Assembly: GCF_001866645.1 (NCBI RefSeq)
Contig: NZ_MLYP01000072.1
Coordinates: 1 to 64,000, forward strand
Direction of reading: 5' to 3'
Origin: Streptomyces colonosanans
GTDB taxonomy: Bacteria > Actinomycetota > Actinomycetes > Streptomycetales > Streptomycetaceae
Length of the DNA stretch: 64,000 bases
Positions within the stretch are counted from its first letter, which is position 1, and each line of letters begins with the position of its first letter. Below the pieces are notes generated by a model. That model saw only the letters and a list, made by a program, of their open reading frames with translations. It was not told the DNA's origin and did not search any database. This document shows positions 9,723 to 17,373 of this stretch, one piece after another. The position numbers and the translations under genes are program-made.

Positions 9723-10367
9723 CTAATCCGTCCGGGCGGTGGCGAGGTGGGCGACCACGGATACGACACCGTCGAGGCCCTGGCAGAGGCCCACGACCAC
9801 CCCGACGAGACGTGGTTGTGATACACGACCCCGCAGGGTGACGATCCCGTCCTGGACCTCGACTGTGACGGTGCCCTGCTCCAGGCCGAGGATGCGCCCG
9901 AGGACGTCCCGCTCGACGTCGCTGCGGATCTCGGCGTCGGAGCGGATGAAGGTGTTCAGCAGGTCGCCGCGGGTGACGATGCCGGTGAGGAGCCCTTTGT
10001 CGTCTACCACCGGCAGCTGCTTGACGTGTCGTGTGCGGAGTTCCCGTGCGGCCCGGGGGATCGTCCAGTGGGCGCGGGCGGTGAAGGCGGGGCTGCTCAT
10101 GAGTGCGCCCGCGGTCCGGGCCCGGGCCTTGCCCCAGGCGCGCTCGTCGTCCCCTTCCTGCCCCTGCGGATCGGGCAGGCCGGTCTCGTGCCGCAGTACG
10201 TCGGACGCGGACACGACACCGATGGGGGCGCCGTCGTCATCGATGACCGGGGCCGCGGCGATGTCGTTCGTATCCAGCAGGGTGGCGACCTCGTGGATCG
10301 GGGTGTCGGGGCCGAGGGTGACGACCTCCTCGGTCATCACGTCACCGACCGTGCGGCGGTGCAGCAT
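9723..10367 (-). CDS. CBS-pair and BON domain protein
   Basis: About 214 aa. Two CBS motifs form a Bateman module (VGDVMTEEVVTLGPDTPIHE near the start; AGALMSSPAFTARAHWTI to about residue 140), usually binding adenosyl nucleotides. A C-terminal BON domain follows (LEQGTVTVEVQDGIVTLRGR, about 165-210), a fold associated with phospholipid or periplasmic binding. Such Streptomyces proteins are thought to sense energy charge or stress; the partner is unknown. The ATG at 10367 is preferred because GGAGGAGG lies 8 nt upstream; the frame extends to 10433 without a ribosome site. It lies downstream of the TetR gene on the same strand. Confidence 0.85.
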   Translation of the reverse strand: MLHRRTVGDVMTEEVVTLGPDTPIHEVATLLDTNDIAAAPVIDDDGAPIGVVSASDVLRHETGLPDPQGQEGDDERAWGKARARTAGALMSSPAFTARAHWTIPRAARELRTRHVKQLPVVDDKGLLTGIVTRGDLLNTFIRSDAEIRSDVERDVLGRILGLEQGTVTVEVQDGIVTLRGRVSQPRLVGVVVGLCQGLDGVVSVVAHLATARTD

Positions 10368-10523
10368 GGCATCGGCCTCCTCCGCTTCGCGGCGGGGCCC
10401 GCGCCGGCCTCCGCCGCCCTCTCTTCTCTCCATGACAGCACCGCGCCGCCTCGGCGACCAGTGACATTCGGCCTGGCGGGGAGGGCCGACGGTCCCACGT
10501 CCAGGGGGCTGCCGGGCCTGCGC

Positions 10524-11195
10524 TTACGACTCGGTATGGCGCGGGCGCGGCCCGTAGTGGCCGAGGAACATCTCGACCCCGCCGGTGATCAGGCGCTCGG
10601 TGAGGCCGTCGTCGATGGCCGTGCCATAGGCGCTGAACACCAGGTGCGGGAAGAGCAGGAGTGAGTACAGCTGGACGATGGCCGCCTCGATGTCGGGGAT
10701 GTCGAGGCGCCCCTGGTCCACCAGCCGCTGCAGAGCCCCCGCGACGGCGGGGTGATGGCTCTCCGGTCCCGCGTGCTGCCAGACGGCGCCCAGCTCGGGG
10801 AAGCGGTGCAGTTCGCGGGCGACGACGGTGCGCAGGGCGAGAACGTCGGGGTTGGCGCGGAGGCCGTGGACCCAGGCGCGGGCGGCGGCGGTGAGCGTCT
10901 CCCGCAGGTCGTCGGAAGCTGAGAGCCGGTCGATCGCGGTGACCAGCGCGCCCTCGAGCGGGCCGTCGAGTGAGTCCTTGACGACCCCGATGAACAGGGC
11001 TTCCTTGCTGCCGAAGTGGTTGTAGACGGTCACCTTGGACACGCCCGCGACCGCGGCGATCGCGTCCACGCTCACGTCGAAGCCCTCGCGCAGGAACAGC
11101 TCCCTGGCTGCCTTGACGATGGCCTGTCGCTTGGCCTCGGCCCGGGGCCCGGCGGGCGCCCGCTTGCCCGCGGGCGTGGCGTTCATGGAGGGCAT
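10524..11195 (-). CDS. TetR-family transcriptional repressor
   Basis: 223 aa. A basic N-terminal tail precedes the TetR HTH (AKRQAIVKAARELFLREGFD, then AIAAVAGVSKVTVYNHFGSK) at about residues 18-64. The ligand-binding domain has the RELHRFPELGAVWQHAGPES pattern common in regulators of drug efflux. It is divergent from an MFS pump gene starting at 11315, with a symmetric operator between the genes, so it most probably represses the pump and itself until a ligand binds. ATG 11195 is chosen over ATG 11186 by a weak upstream TAGGAT. Confidence 0.92.
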   Translation of the reverse strand: MPSMNATPAGKRAPAGPRAEAKRQAIVKAARELFLREGFDVSVDAIAAVAGVSKVTVYNHFGSKEALFIGVVKDSLDGPLEGALVTAIDRLSASDDLRETLTAAARAWVHGLRANPDVLALRTVVARELHRFPELGAVWQHAGPESHHPAVAGALQRLVDQGRLDIPDIEAAIVQLYSLLLFPHLVFSAYGTAIDDGLTERLITGGVEMFLGHYGPRPRHTES

Positions 11196-11218
11196 GGCGT
11201 CATCCTACCCGGCATCTG

Positions 11219-11263
11219 AACTGAACAGTTGAGTTCATATGAACTGATCCGTACAGTTCAGTT
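11219..11263. promoter_or_regulatory. TetR operator between the divergent TetR and MFS genes
   Basis: Outer half-sites AACTGAACAGTT (11219-11230) and ACAGTTCAGTT (11253-11263) flank a perfect central palindrome GTTCATATGAAC (11233-11244). All three share the AACTGAAC/GTTCAGTT core, giving repeated symmetric sites typical of TetR dimer binding. The position in the 119-bp divergent promoter region fits autoregulation plus pump control. Confidence 0.8.
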
Positions 11264-11314
11264 GATGGAAGAGCGGGGGAGCCGCACTTCCGCACCCCCT
11301 GCGGAGGAATCGCC

Positions 11315-12754
11315 ATGAGCCACACCCATCCGACGGACCATGCCACCGGGCACGCGGCCGAGCCGCCCGGGGCGGCCGACCCCCGCCGCTGGCCGGTACT
11401 GGCGCTGCTCTGCGTCGCCCAGTTCATGCTGATCCTGGATGTCACCGTCGTGAACGTCGCCCTGCCCGACATGGCCGCCGAGCTCGGCCTCGGCCGTGAG
11501 GCGCTCACCTGGGTGGTCACCTCGTACACCCTGTGCTTCGGCGGACTGATGCTGCTCGGCGGCCGTCTCGCGGACCTGCTGGGCGCCCACCGCACGGTGC
11601 TCGCCGGGCTCGCCGTGTTCACCGCCGCCTCGCTCGTCACCGGCCTCGCCACGGGCGCGCCCATGCTGCTGACCGGCCGTGTCTTCCAGGGGCTGGGGGC
11701 CGCACTGCTGTCGCCGGCAGCCCTGTCGGTCGTCACGACCAGCTTCCACGGCACGGAACGCAACAAGGCCCTCGGTGTGTGGGCGGCGCTCGGCGGCACC
11801 GGATCGGCCGCCGGAGTCCTGGTCGGTGGCGCGCTGACCGACGGACCCGGCTGGCCGTGGGTGTTCTACGTCAACGTACCCATCGGTGTCATCGCTCTCG
11901 CGGTCCTGCCCTCGCTGCTCCCGCGCCGCACGCCGCAACCCACGCGGCTCGACCTGCCGGGCGCCCTGCTCGTCACCGCGGGTACCGGGTCGCTCATCTA
12001 CGGCCTGGTGAAGGCGGGAGACGCGGGCTGGGGGAGCGCGACCGCGCTGCTGCCGCTGCTCGGTGCCTTCGTCCTGTATGCGGCCTTCGCCGCCGTGGAG
12101 CGGGCGAGCCGGGTCCCGCTGATGGACCTGCGGATGCTCACCCGGCGCCCGGTGGTCGCGGGCGCGTTTCTGATGCTGGGTGCCACTGCGCTGCTCATCG
12201 GTTTCTTCTTCCTGGGTTCGGTCTACCTTCAGCACGTCCGCGGCTTCAGCGCCCTGAAGACAGGTCTCTTCTTCCTGCCCGTGGCCGCGGTGACCGGTAT
12301 CGGCGCGCACCTCGGCTCGCGTCTGGTCGGCCGGATCGGCAGCCGGGTGACCGCAGTCGGCGGCATGGCGCTCGCGGCAGCCGCCATGGTTCCCCTGGCC
12401 TGGCTGTCGGCGGACGGCAGCGTGTACGCGCGGCTGCTGCCCGGCATGGTCGTCGCCTCGCTCGGCGTCGGCGCGGTCTTCGTCACGGCCACCACCACCG
12501 CGCTCGCCCTGGTCGCCCCCGAGGAGGCCGGGCTGGCCTCCGGAGTCGTCAACACCTTCCACGAGGTGGGCGGTTCGGTCGGCGTCGCCGTGCTGTCGAC
12601 CGTCGCCGCCTCCGGAATCGAGGCCGGAGCGGTCACAGGCTTCAGGGACGCCTTCGTTCTCGCTGCCATCGTGGCCGCGGCGAGCGCGCTGGTCTCGCTC
12701 GTCCTCGTACCGCACAGCAAGCCGCACAGCACCGGCGGCCCCCATGTGCACTGA
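11315..12754 (+). CDS. MFS drug transporter, DHA2 (14-TM, EmrB/QacA-like) family
   Basis: 479 aa polytopic membrane protein. Features: TM1 with LCVAQFMLILDVTVVNVALP, the family motif D1; a GGRLADLLGAHRT loop (motif A); and motif C-like GGTGSAAGVLVGGALTDGPG. Fourteen hydrophobic segments are apparent. It would export hydrophobic or cationic compounds using the proton gradient. ATG 11315 follows a good ribosome site (GGAGGAA). The divergent TetR gene and intervening operator indicate inducible efflux. The 12755-12946 gap before the oxidase gene shows nothing notable. Confidence 0.92.
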   Translation: MSHTHPTDHATGHAAEPPGAADPRRWPVLALLCVAQFMLILDVTVVNVALPDMAAELGLGREALTWVVTSYTLCFGGLMLLGGRLADLLGAHRTVLAGLAVFTAASLVTGLATGAPMLLTGRVFQGLGAALLSPAALSVVTTSFHGTERNKALGVWAALGGTGSAAGVLVGGALTDGPGWPWVFYVNVPIGVIALAVLPSLLPRRTPQPTRLDLPGALLVTAGTGSLIYGLVKAGDAGWGSATALLPLLGAFVLYAAFAAVERASRVPLMDLRMLTRRPVVAGAFLMLGATALLIGFFFLGSVYLQHVRGFSALKTGLFFLPVAAVTGIGAHLGSRLVGRIGSRVTAVGGMALAAAAMVPLAWLSADGSVYARLLPGMVVASLGVGAVFVTATTTALALVAPEEAGLASGVVNTFHEVGGSVGVAVLSTVAASGIEAGAVTGFRDAFVLAAIVAAASALVSLVLVPHSKPHSTGGPHVH

Positions 12755-12946
12755 GAGCGTGAGCAGTTCGCCACCGGGCGCCCTCGGCCGTCGGCAGCAA
12801 CCCTCGACGTGACGTCCCCCGGAAGGGGCAGCCATCGTGCGCCCCCGCCGGGCCGATGCCAGGATTGCCCGTAGCCGGCAGCTTGCTGCATGGACCACCG
12901 GTGCTGTGCATTTCCCCACTGACCTGACCGAGATGTGGAGAAAACC

Positions 12947-14893
12947 ATGATCAGTAGGCGGCGTGTCCTGCAAGCAGGTGTCGCAGGCGGAACGTCATTT
13001 TTACTCGTCTCCGGTCATTCGACTTCGACTCCGCGGGCCCTGCCCGTGGAAGCCGGGGTGCTCGATCCCGCGGCGATAGAGAAGTACGCCGCCGAACTCG
13101 TGATACCTGCGGTCATGCCGCCGGACCGCGGGGCGGACCCGGACTCCTACACGATCGCCGTCCGCCAGTTCCGTCAGCAGATGCTCCCCCCGGGCGGACC
13201 GGCCACGACGGTGTGGGGATACGGGTCGCCCGGACATCCGGAGACGTTCTACTCCCCCTCCTGCACCGTCGAGGCCACGTGCAACCAGGCAGTCCAGGTG
13301 AGGTGGGTCAACCAGCTGGTCGACGCCAACGGCAGGCATCTGCCGCATTTGCTGCCGGTCGATCCCACCCTGCACTGGGCGAACCCGCCGGGCGGAGTCT
13401 CGGGGAGGGACTCACAGCCCACGTTCACCTCGACGCCCGGGCCGTACACGGGGCCTGTGCCCATGGTGACCCACCTGCACGGAGGGGCGAACGGCGAAGC
13501 GAGCGACGGGTACGCCGAGGCGTGGTACCTGCCCGACGCGCGCGGTATCCCCCGCGACTACGCGCGCGTCGGATCCTTCTACGAAGAGTTCGCGAAGAAG
13601 TCCGAGAAGCGGCACGGTGTGCCGTGGGGGCCGGGGGAGGCCGTCTTCCACTACGCCAACCCCGGCCGGGCCACCACGCTGTGGTTCCATGACCACACCC
13701 TGGGCCTGACCCGGCTGAACGTGTACGCCGGCATGGCGGGCTTCTACCTGCTGCGCGGTGGGACGTCCGAGCTCGAGGACGGCGTGCTGCCCGGACCCGC
13801 GCCGCGGCTCGGGGACCCGCCGGGCAAGCGCTACTACGAGATCCCGATCGTCATCCAGGACCGTTCGTTCCGCGCCGACGGGAGCCTGTTCTACCCGTCG
13901 AGCCGGGCGCAGTTCGACGGGTTCAAGGGGCCCTATGTGCCCGGCAGCGACATCGCGCCGATCTGGAACCCGGAGTACTTCGGTACCACGATGGTCTCCA
14001 ACGGCAGGACGTGGCCGGTGCTACGGGTGGAACCGCGCCGCTACCGGTTCCGGTTCCTCAACGGCTGCAACGCACGCTCCCTGATCCTGAAGACCGTCAC
14101 CGACCCGGTGGCGCACAGGCCGGCACCGGCGGCGCTTGCCTGGTGGCAGTTGGGAAGCGAGGGAGGCTTCCTGCCCAAGGTCGTTCGACGCGAGGACGTG
14201 CTGCTCGCGCCGGCCGAACGCGCCGATGTCATCGTCGACTTCACCTCCTTCCCGGTCGGCACCGAGCTGTACCTGATCAACGAGGGGCCGGACGCCGTGT
14301 ATACGGGGGGAACGCCCGGGAAGGACTTCGCCGCGGCGAACGCCAAGACCACCGGGCAGGTCATCAAGTTCGTGGTCGGGCCGCTCACCACGGCGGACAC
14401 GTCGACGCCTCCCGCACAGCTCACACTGCCTCACTTCGAGCCGCTGGGACCGGCCTCCCGTACCCGCCGGGTCAGTCTCAACGAGGTGGCCTCCACCCGT
14501 CTGCCGCACGTGAGCGCCCGCCAGGTGCTGCTCGGCACCTTCGACGCACAGGGCAAGCCGAAGCCACTGGGGTGGGGCGACCCCGTCACGGAGAACCCCG
14601 CGCAGGGGGCGACGGAGATCTGGGAGATCGTCAACCTGACGAGTGACGCCCACCCCATTCACATCCACGAGATCCAGTTCCAGGTCGTCGACCGGCAAGC
14701 GGTCCCGGCGGGAACCCGCCGGCCGCCGGAAGCGTGGGAACGCGGTTTCAAGGACACGGTGTTCGCCTATCCGCACGAAATCACCCGCGTCAAAGTCCAC
14801 TTCGGTCGGGCAGGCCGGTTCATGTGGCACTGCCACATGCTGGAACACGAGGACAACGAGATGATGCGGCCCTTGCTCGTCGGCCCCGCCTGA
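12947..14893 (+). CDS. Tat-exported multicopper oxidase (CotA / phenoxazinone-synthase-like)
   Basis: 648 aa. The N-terminus SRRRVLQAGVAGGTSFLLV is a twin-arginine signal. Copper-site motifs: HLHGG (~residue 180), WFHDHTLGL (~250), HPIHIHEIQF (~570) and HCHMLEHEDNEMM near the C-terminus. The last two supply the type 1 (His, Cys, His, Met) and trinuclear ligands. Size and spacing match the CotA/bilirubin-oxidase/phenoxazinone-synthase branch, which oxidises phenolics and aminophenols with reduction of O2 to water. ATG 12947 is preferred over GTG 12935 because GGAG lies 6 nt upstream. No dedicated neighbour suggests a substrate. Confidence 0.92.
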   Translation: MISRRRVLQAGVAGGTSFLLVSGHSTSTPRALPVEAGVLDPAAIEKYAAELVIPAVMPPDRGADPDSYTIAVRQFRQQMLPPGGPATTVWGYGSPGHPETFYSPSCTVEATCNQAVQVRWVNQLVDANGRHLPHLLPVDPTLHWANPPGGVSGRDSQPTFTSTPGPYTGPVPMVTHLHGGANGEASDGYAEAWYLPDARGIPRDYARVGSFYEEFAKKSEKRHGVPWGPGEAVFHYANPGRATTLWFHDHTLGLTRLNVYAGMAGFYLLRGGTSELEDGVLPGPAPRLGDPPGKRYYEIPIVIQDRSFRADGSLFYPSSRAQFDGFKGPYVPGSDIAPIWNPEYFGTTMVSNGRTWPVLRVEPRRYRFRFLNGCNARSLILKTVTDPVAHRPAPAALAWWQLGSEGGFLPKVVRREDVLLAPAERADVIVDFTSFPVGTELYLINEGPDAVYTGGTPGKDFAAANAKTTGQVIKFVVGPLTTADTSTPPAQLTLPHFEPLGPASRTRRVSLNEVASTRLPHVSARQVLLGTFDAQGKPKPLGWGDPVTENPAQGATEIWEIVNLTSDAHPIHIHEIQFQVVDRQAVPAGTRRPPEAWERGFKDTVFAYPHEITRVKVHFGRAGRFMWHCHMLEHEDNEMMRPLLVGPA

Positions 14894-15060
14894 CATCTGG
14901 CGGGCGCGTCTTCGGCCGAGTTCAGGCTCGGGCCCATGCCGTGGGACGAGGAGGGGGCCGCACACCAAGGATGTGCAGCCCCGCCCCGCGGCCTGTGGAT
15001 CAGAGGCGTCCGCTGTAGTCGGGTGTGGACGCGGTTTGTTGCGGAACCCGTTCTGGCACA

Positions 15061-15172
15061 GCGTGAGGAAACAGGAAGCCATGGAATCCCACACGGAAAC
15101 CGTGCCGCGTAGCGGCACGGCAACCCGTGGGACGGCCAGAATCCTCGGGCTTCAGCCCGAGGAGCATGTCAA
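15061..15172 (+). mobile_element. IS200/IS605-type right end with omegaRNA-like hairpins; no transposase left
   Basis: Two nested hairpins are visible. CCGTGCCGC/GCGGCACGG (15100-15108 with 15112-15120) has outer CCCAC/GTGGG support. CCTCGGGC-TTCA-GCCCGAGG (15143-15162) is followed by GAGCATGTCAA. The terminal foldback ending in TCAA (15169-15172) is characteristic of the right end of IS605-family elements, where the tnpB 3' end and the guide-RNA (omegaRNA) scaffold overlap. No intact TnpB or TnpA is encoded here; the frame upstream (ending ILGLQPEEHVKP) could be a decayed tail. The left part has been lost. Assignment rests on recall of the family pattern. Confidence 0.6.
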
Positions 15173-15248
15173 ACCCTGACCTCCTGGCTGCCGACGTCCG
15201 CCCTGCAACTGGCGATCGGCGGGCTGCTGCTGATCTTCGGCCTGGTGC
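15173..15248 (+). pseudogene. Fragment of a membrane-protein gene next to the IS end
   Basis: Immediately after the element end, one frame reads TSWLPTSALQLAIGGLLLIF then GLV, a hydrophobic segment resembling a helix of COG4280-type predicted membrane proteins (their LQLVVGxLLLxFGL pattern). It has no start and runs into non-coding sequence. Probably what remains of a gene disrupted by insertion and deletion. The family link is tentative. Confidence 0.35.
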
Positions 15249-15252
15249 GGTG

Positions 15253-15951
15253 TCACCACCGGGCGGGTTCCGGGCCGGTCCAGCCGGCGGTCCCGACACA
15301 TGCTTCGTTGCCCTCAGGGTCGGCCAGCACCCAGTGCCCCGGAGCGTGGGCGTCGCTCACCAGGCGGCCACCGGCGGCAATGGCGGCCGCTATGCGCGCT
15401 TCCGCCTGGTCATACGGCACCCAGACATCGACGTGAACCCGGTTGCGCTGAGGGCGCGGTGCGTCCATCTCCTGGAAGTAGAACGGCGCCCCGCGACGCT
15501 GCGGGTCGATCAAGTCCTCGGGGCTGTTCGCGCGATCGGCATAGCCGAGCAGCGCACGCCAGAACCGCACCACTTCGGGACCGGCAAGAGCATCGACCGT
15601 GACCTGGACGGTCTGCACGGCGGACGGGTCCGCCGGGAGTCCGAGCGTGCTCGCCGCGGCCGAGATCTGCCGGGCCAGCTCGACGTCCCGCTCGCTCAGC
15701 CCGTAGAAGTCGCTGGTGAGGGTGATCAGACGCACGGTCACGCCGTCGTGTCGCACATCGATGTCCGGGTGGCCGGCATCGACACCGGGCAGCTCGCTGA
15801 TCGCCTGTACCAGCTTCGCGCCGACGGTCAACGATCCCGTGCGGAAGTACGTGCACGCTCCCTCACCGAGGACTCGCCAGTCCTCCAGGCCGGCGGTCTC
15901 ATGGAACTGCTGCGGCCTGACACGCTCGATCTTGCTCTCTGCGTAGGTCAT
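15253..15951 (-). CDS. Pterin-4a-carbinolamine-dehydratase-like / glyoxalase (VOC) fusion protein
   Basis: About 232 aa. The N-terminal ~115 residues resemble a pterin-4a-carbinolamine dehydratase domain (PGVDAGHPDIDVRHDGVTVR and LTSDFYGLSERDVELARQIS; HPDID and the late LTxxxxGLSExD block are typical). The C-terminal half is a glyoxalase-like VOC domain (VQVTVDALAGPEVVRFWRAL, then RVHVDVWVPYDQAEARI and WVLADPEGNEACV). The fusion occurs in actinobacteria; the reaction is unknown. ATG 15951 begins MTYAESKIERVRPQQF; a longer frame to 16011 exists but lacks family similarity. No partner genes are evident, because the surroundings are scarred. Confidence 0.75.
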   Translation of the reverse strand: MTYAESKIERVRPQQFHETAGLEDWRVLGEGACTYFRTGSLTVGAKLVQAISELPGVDAGHPDIDVRHDGVTVRLITLTSDFYGLSERDVELARQISAAASTLGLPADPSAVQTVQVTVDALAGPEVVRFWRALLGYADRANSPEDLIDPQRRGAPFYFQEMDAPRPQRNRVHVDVWVPYDQAEARIAAAIAAGGRLVSDAHAPGHWVLADPEGNEACVGTAGWTGPEPARW

Positions 15952-16046
15952 GCGAGAAAACCTAGCGGGTGGTACTGACAACACAGTGCCGGCCCGAGGA
16001 TGACGGTCCACCCCCCACGGACCGCCACCTTCGGGCCGAACCCCGC

Positions 16047-16077
16047 GGGGCCCGCCGCCCCCGTGCCGGCGGGCCCC
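16047..16077. terminator. Orphan GC-rich hairpin
   Basis: GGGGCCCGCCG (16047-16057) pairs perfectly with CGGCGGGCCCC (16067-16077). It looks like a terminator, but no gene ends here now, so it may be left over from a deleted gene. The wider gap 15952-16308 has no supportable gene. Confidence 0.45.
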
Positions 16078-16308
16078 GTACGCCGAGAATGTGCCCGCGT
16101 CCGGGGGGAGTTGAAGCCTCGCCGCTCGTGTTCAGAGGTTGATTTGAGGGTTGCGTAGACGGCATACGCACGCTGCCGTACACGTACCGCGGCCGAACCC
16201 ATCGGCGTCGGGCCGCACGTCCTGCCGCCGACTATCCGTCAGGACTCCGATGATGCCAGGGATTTCATTCCTTGCGCAGGGCGCGGACCGCCGTTCGCGG
16301 GTGACCTC

Positions 16309-16545
16309 GTGGCCCGGGTGGAGAAGCCACGGCATGCCCACGCATCTGTGCTGATCGCCGGGGAGGAGTCCGTTAAGGTCGTCTCGGAGCGACCGGGGCA
16401 CACCGATGCCGCGATGACCCTGAGCGGCCACAGCCCTTTCTTCTCCGAGTCGCAGGAACGGACCAGGGCGGCGGTGGGCCGGGCGTTCGGTGCACTGGCG
16501 AGGGGATGTGCCCCGGATGTGCCCTCTCAACCAGGGACTGAGTGA
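16309..16545 (+). pseudogene. Tyrosine-recombinase (integrase) C-terminal remnant
   Basis: The frame reads RHAHASVLIAGEESVKVVSE, then GHTDAAMTLSGHSPFFSESQ, then ERTRAAVGRAF. This matches the end of actinobacterial phage/ICE integrases (RHTHAS...GHTDAAMTLNTYSHLF). The RHxxAS and GHTD blocks survive. At the position of the nucleophilic tyrosine the codon is CAC (His) instead of TAC. Everything upstream, including the first catalytic Arg, is gone or out of frame. The protein cannot recombine DNA and marks a former mobile element. No attachment-site duplication or tRNA was seen. Confidence 0.75.
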
Positions 16546-16579
16546 ACGCGCAGGTCACAGACGATGCCATGGGGGCACA

Positions 16580-16828
16580 GTGCGATTGAGAGTGGAATTC
16601 ACGACCGAGCCCTTCGACCTCGGCGAGGCGCCCGGACACGCGCTGGCGGCCCGCGAAGTCATCGAGACGGCGGACCTGGACGCGGTGGACGTCGGACCCT
16701 TCGGCAACACCGCGGAAGGAGGCGCCGACGCGGTCCTCACGGCCGTGGACACCCTGCTGCGCAAGAGCCTGGCAAGCGGCGCCACCCGGATCTCGCTGCA
16801 GGTCAACGTGATCGGAGAGGACAAGTGA
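16580..16828 (+). CDS. Thiamine-binding (MTH1187/UPF0045) family protein
   Basis: 82 aa small ferredoxin-like-fold protein: RLRVEFTTEPFDLGEAPGHA, ADLDAVDVGPFGNTAEGGAD, SGATRISLQVNVIGEDK. MTH1187/YkoF-like proteins bind thiamine or related ligands; an enzymatic role is not known. GTG 16580 gives the usual N-terminus, with a G-rich Shine-Dalgarno-like tract upstream. Its stop overlaps the next start (GTGA), so it is coupled to the DauR/YheO-like regulator. That pairing suggests the small protein may sense the effector for the regulator (inference). Confidence 0.8.
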   Translation: MRLRVEFTTEPFDLGEAPGHALAAREVIETADLDAVDVGPFGNTAEGGADAVLTAVDTLLRKSLASGATRISLQVNVIGEDK

Positions 16829-17193
16829 CCGGCGCGCGGAACGAGCCGTTCATCGCGGCTGTGAAGCCACTGGTCGACGCCATGGGCGGCTTGATGCTCC
16901 CGCCCGACGAGGCCGGCCCCGACGACGTCGTGCTGTCCTGGGAGGGCGCCGACGTGGTCGCCGTACGCCTGCCGCAACTGGCCGAATCCCTCGACCACAT
17001 CCTGGCCGCCATGGAACGCAAGAAGGGCAAGCCGCTCGCCGACCTGGACCGCAAGTCCAAGCAGGAGGTCGTACGGACACTGGAGGCGCGGGGTGCCTTC
17101 TCCGTACGGCACGGCGTGGAGATTGTGGCGAGCGCGCTCGGGGTCAGCCGCTTCACCGTTTACAACTACCTCAATCGCGAGAAAGAGGCCTGA
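16825..17193 (+). CDS. YheO/DauR-like helix-turn-helix regulator
   Basis: 122 aa. The C-terminal half matches the HTH_22 (YheO/DauR-type) domain: LDRKSKQEVVRTLEARGAFS, then GVEIVASALGVSRFTVYNYL. The N-terminus (FIAAVKPLVDAMGGLMLPPD) does not show a full PAS-like YheO domain, so this is a short form. It is translated from GTG 16825, overlapping the thiamine-binding protein stop. A terminator hairpin follows at 17218-17243, separating it from the urate operon. Confidence 0.75.
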   Translation: MTGARNEPFIAAVKPLVDAMGGLMLPPDEAGPDDVVLSWEGADVVAVRLPQLAESLDHILAAMERKKGKPLADLDRKSKQEVVRTLEARGAFSVRHGVEIVASALGVSRFTVYNYLNREKEA

Positions 17194-17217
17194 TCAGGTC
17201 CTGGTCCCGAGTGACCC

Positions 17218-17243
17218 GCCGCCGCCCGCACCCGGGCGGCGGC
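17218..17243 (+). terminator. Hairpin after the DauR-like regulator
   Basis: GCCGCCGCCCG (17218-17228) pairs perfectly with CGGGCGGCGGC (17233-17243), loop CACC, followed by TCTTGTC. It is a good terminator candidate between two transcription units. Confidence 0.75.
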
Positions 17244-17249
17244 TCTTGT

Positions 17250-17280
17250 CATCCGAATGGCATCCGAATGCCATCCGAAT
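17250..17280 (+). repeat. Three tandem copies of an 11-bp CATCCGAATGS repeat
   Basis: CATCCGAATGG, CATCCGAATGC and CATCCGAAT(TT) follow head to tail, immediately upstream of the uraD promoter palindrome. The spacing of about one helical turn suggests an activator site on one face of the DNA. No known binding motif was recognised. Confidence 0.55.
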
Positions 17281-17281
17281 T

Positions 17282-17323
17282 TTCAACAGACTGTTGACGC
17301 CGTGTTTCCGGCAGCGTTAGCTA
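17282..17323 (+). promoter_or_regulatory. uraD-operon promoter overlapped by a repressor-like palindrome
   Basis: TCAACAG-A-CTGTTGA (17283-17297) is a perfect 15-bp palindrome. Its right half runs into a -35-like TTGACG (17294-17299). An 18-nt spacer leads to a -10-like TAGCTA (17318-17323), about 50 bp before the uraD start. The same TTCAACAGA-NN-GTTGA sequence occurs upstream of allB (60585-60603), so both are probably bound by one regulator, most simply the AllR-type IclR protein encoded at 59556-60353. Overlap with the -35 fits repression. Confidence 0.65.
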
Positions 17324-17373
17324 TCCGCAACCCGCACAGCACGAAGGCCGCCGACCCTGCCACGGAGGCTCCC

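Noticed and set aside
11258..12973. A 571-codon minus-strand frame opposite the DHA2 transporter
   Set aside because: Low-complexity Gly/Arg/Glu shadow of a real membrane-protein gene.
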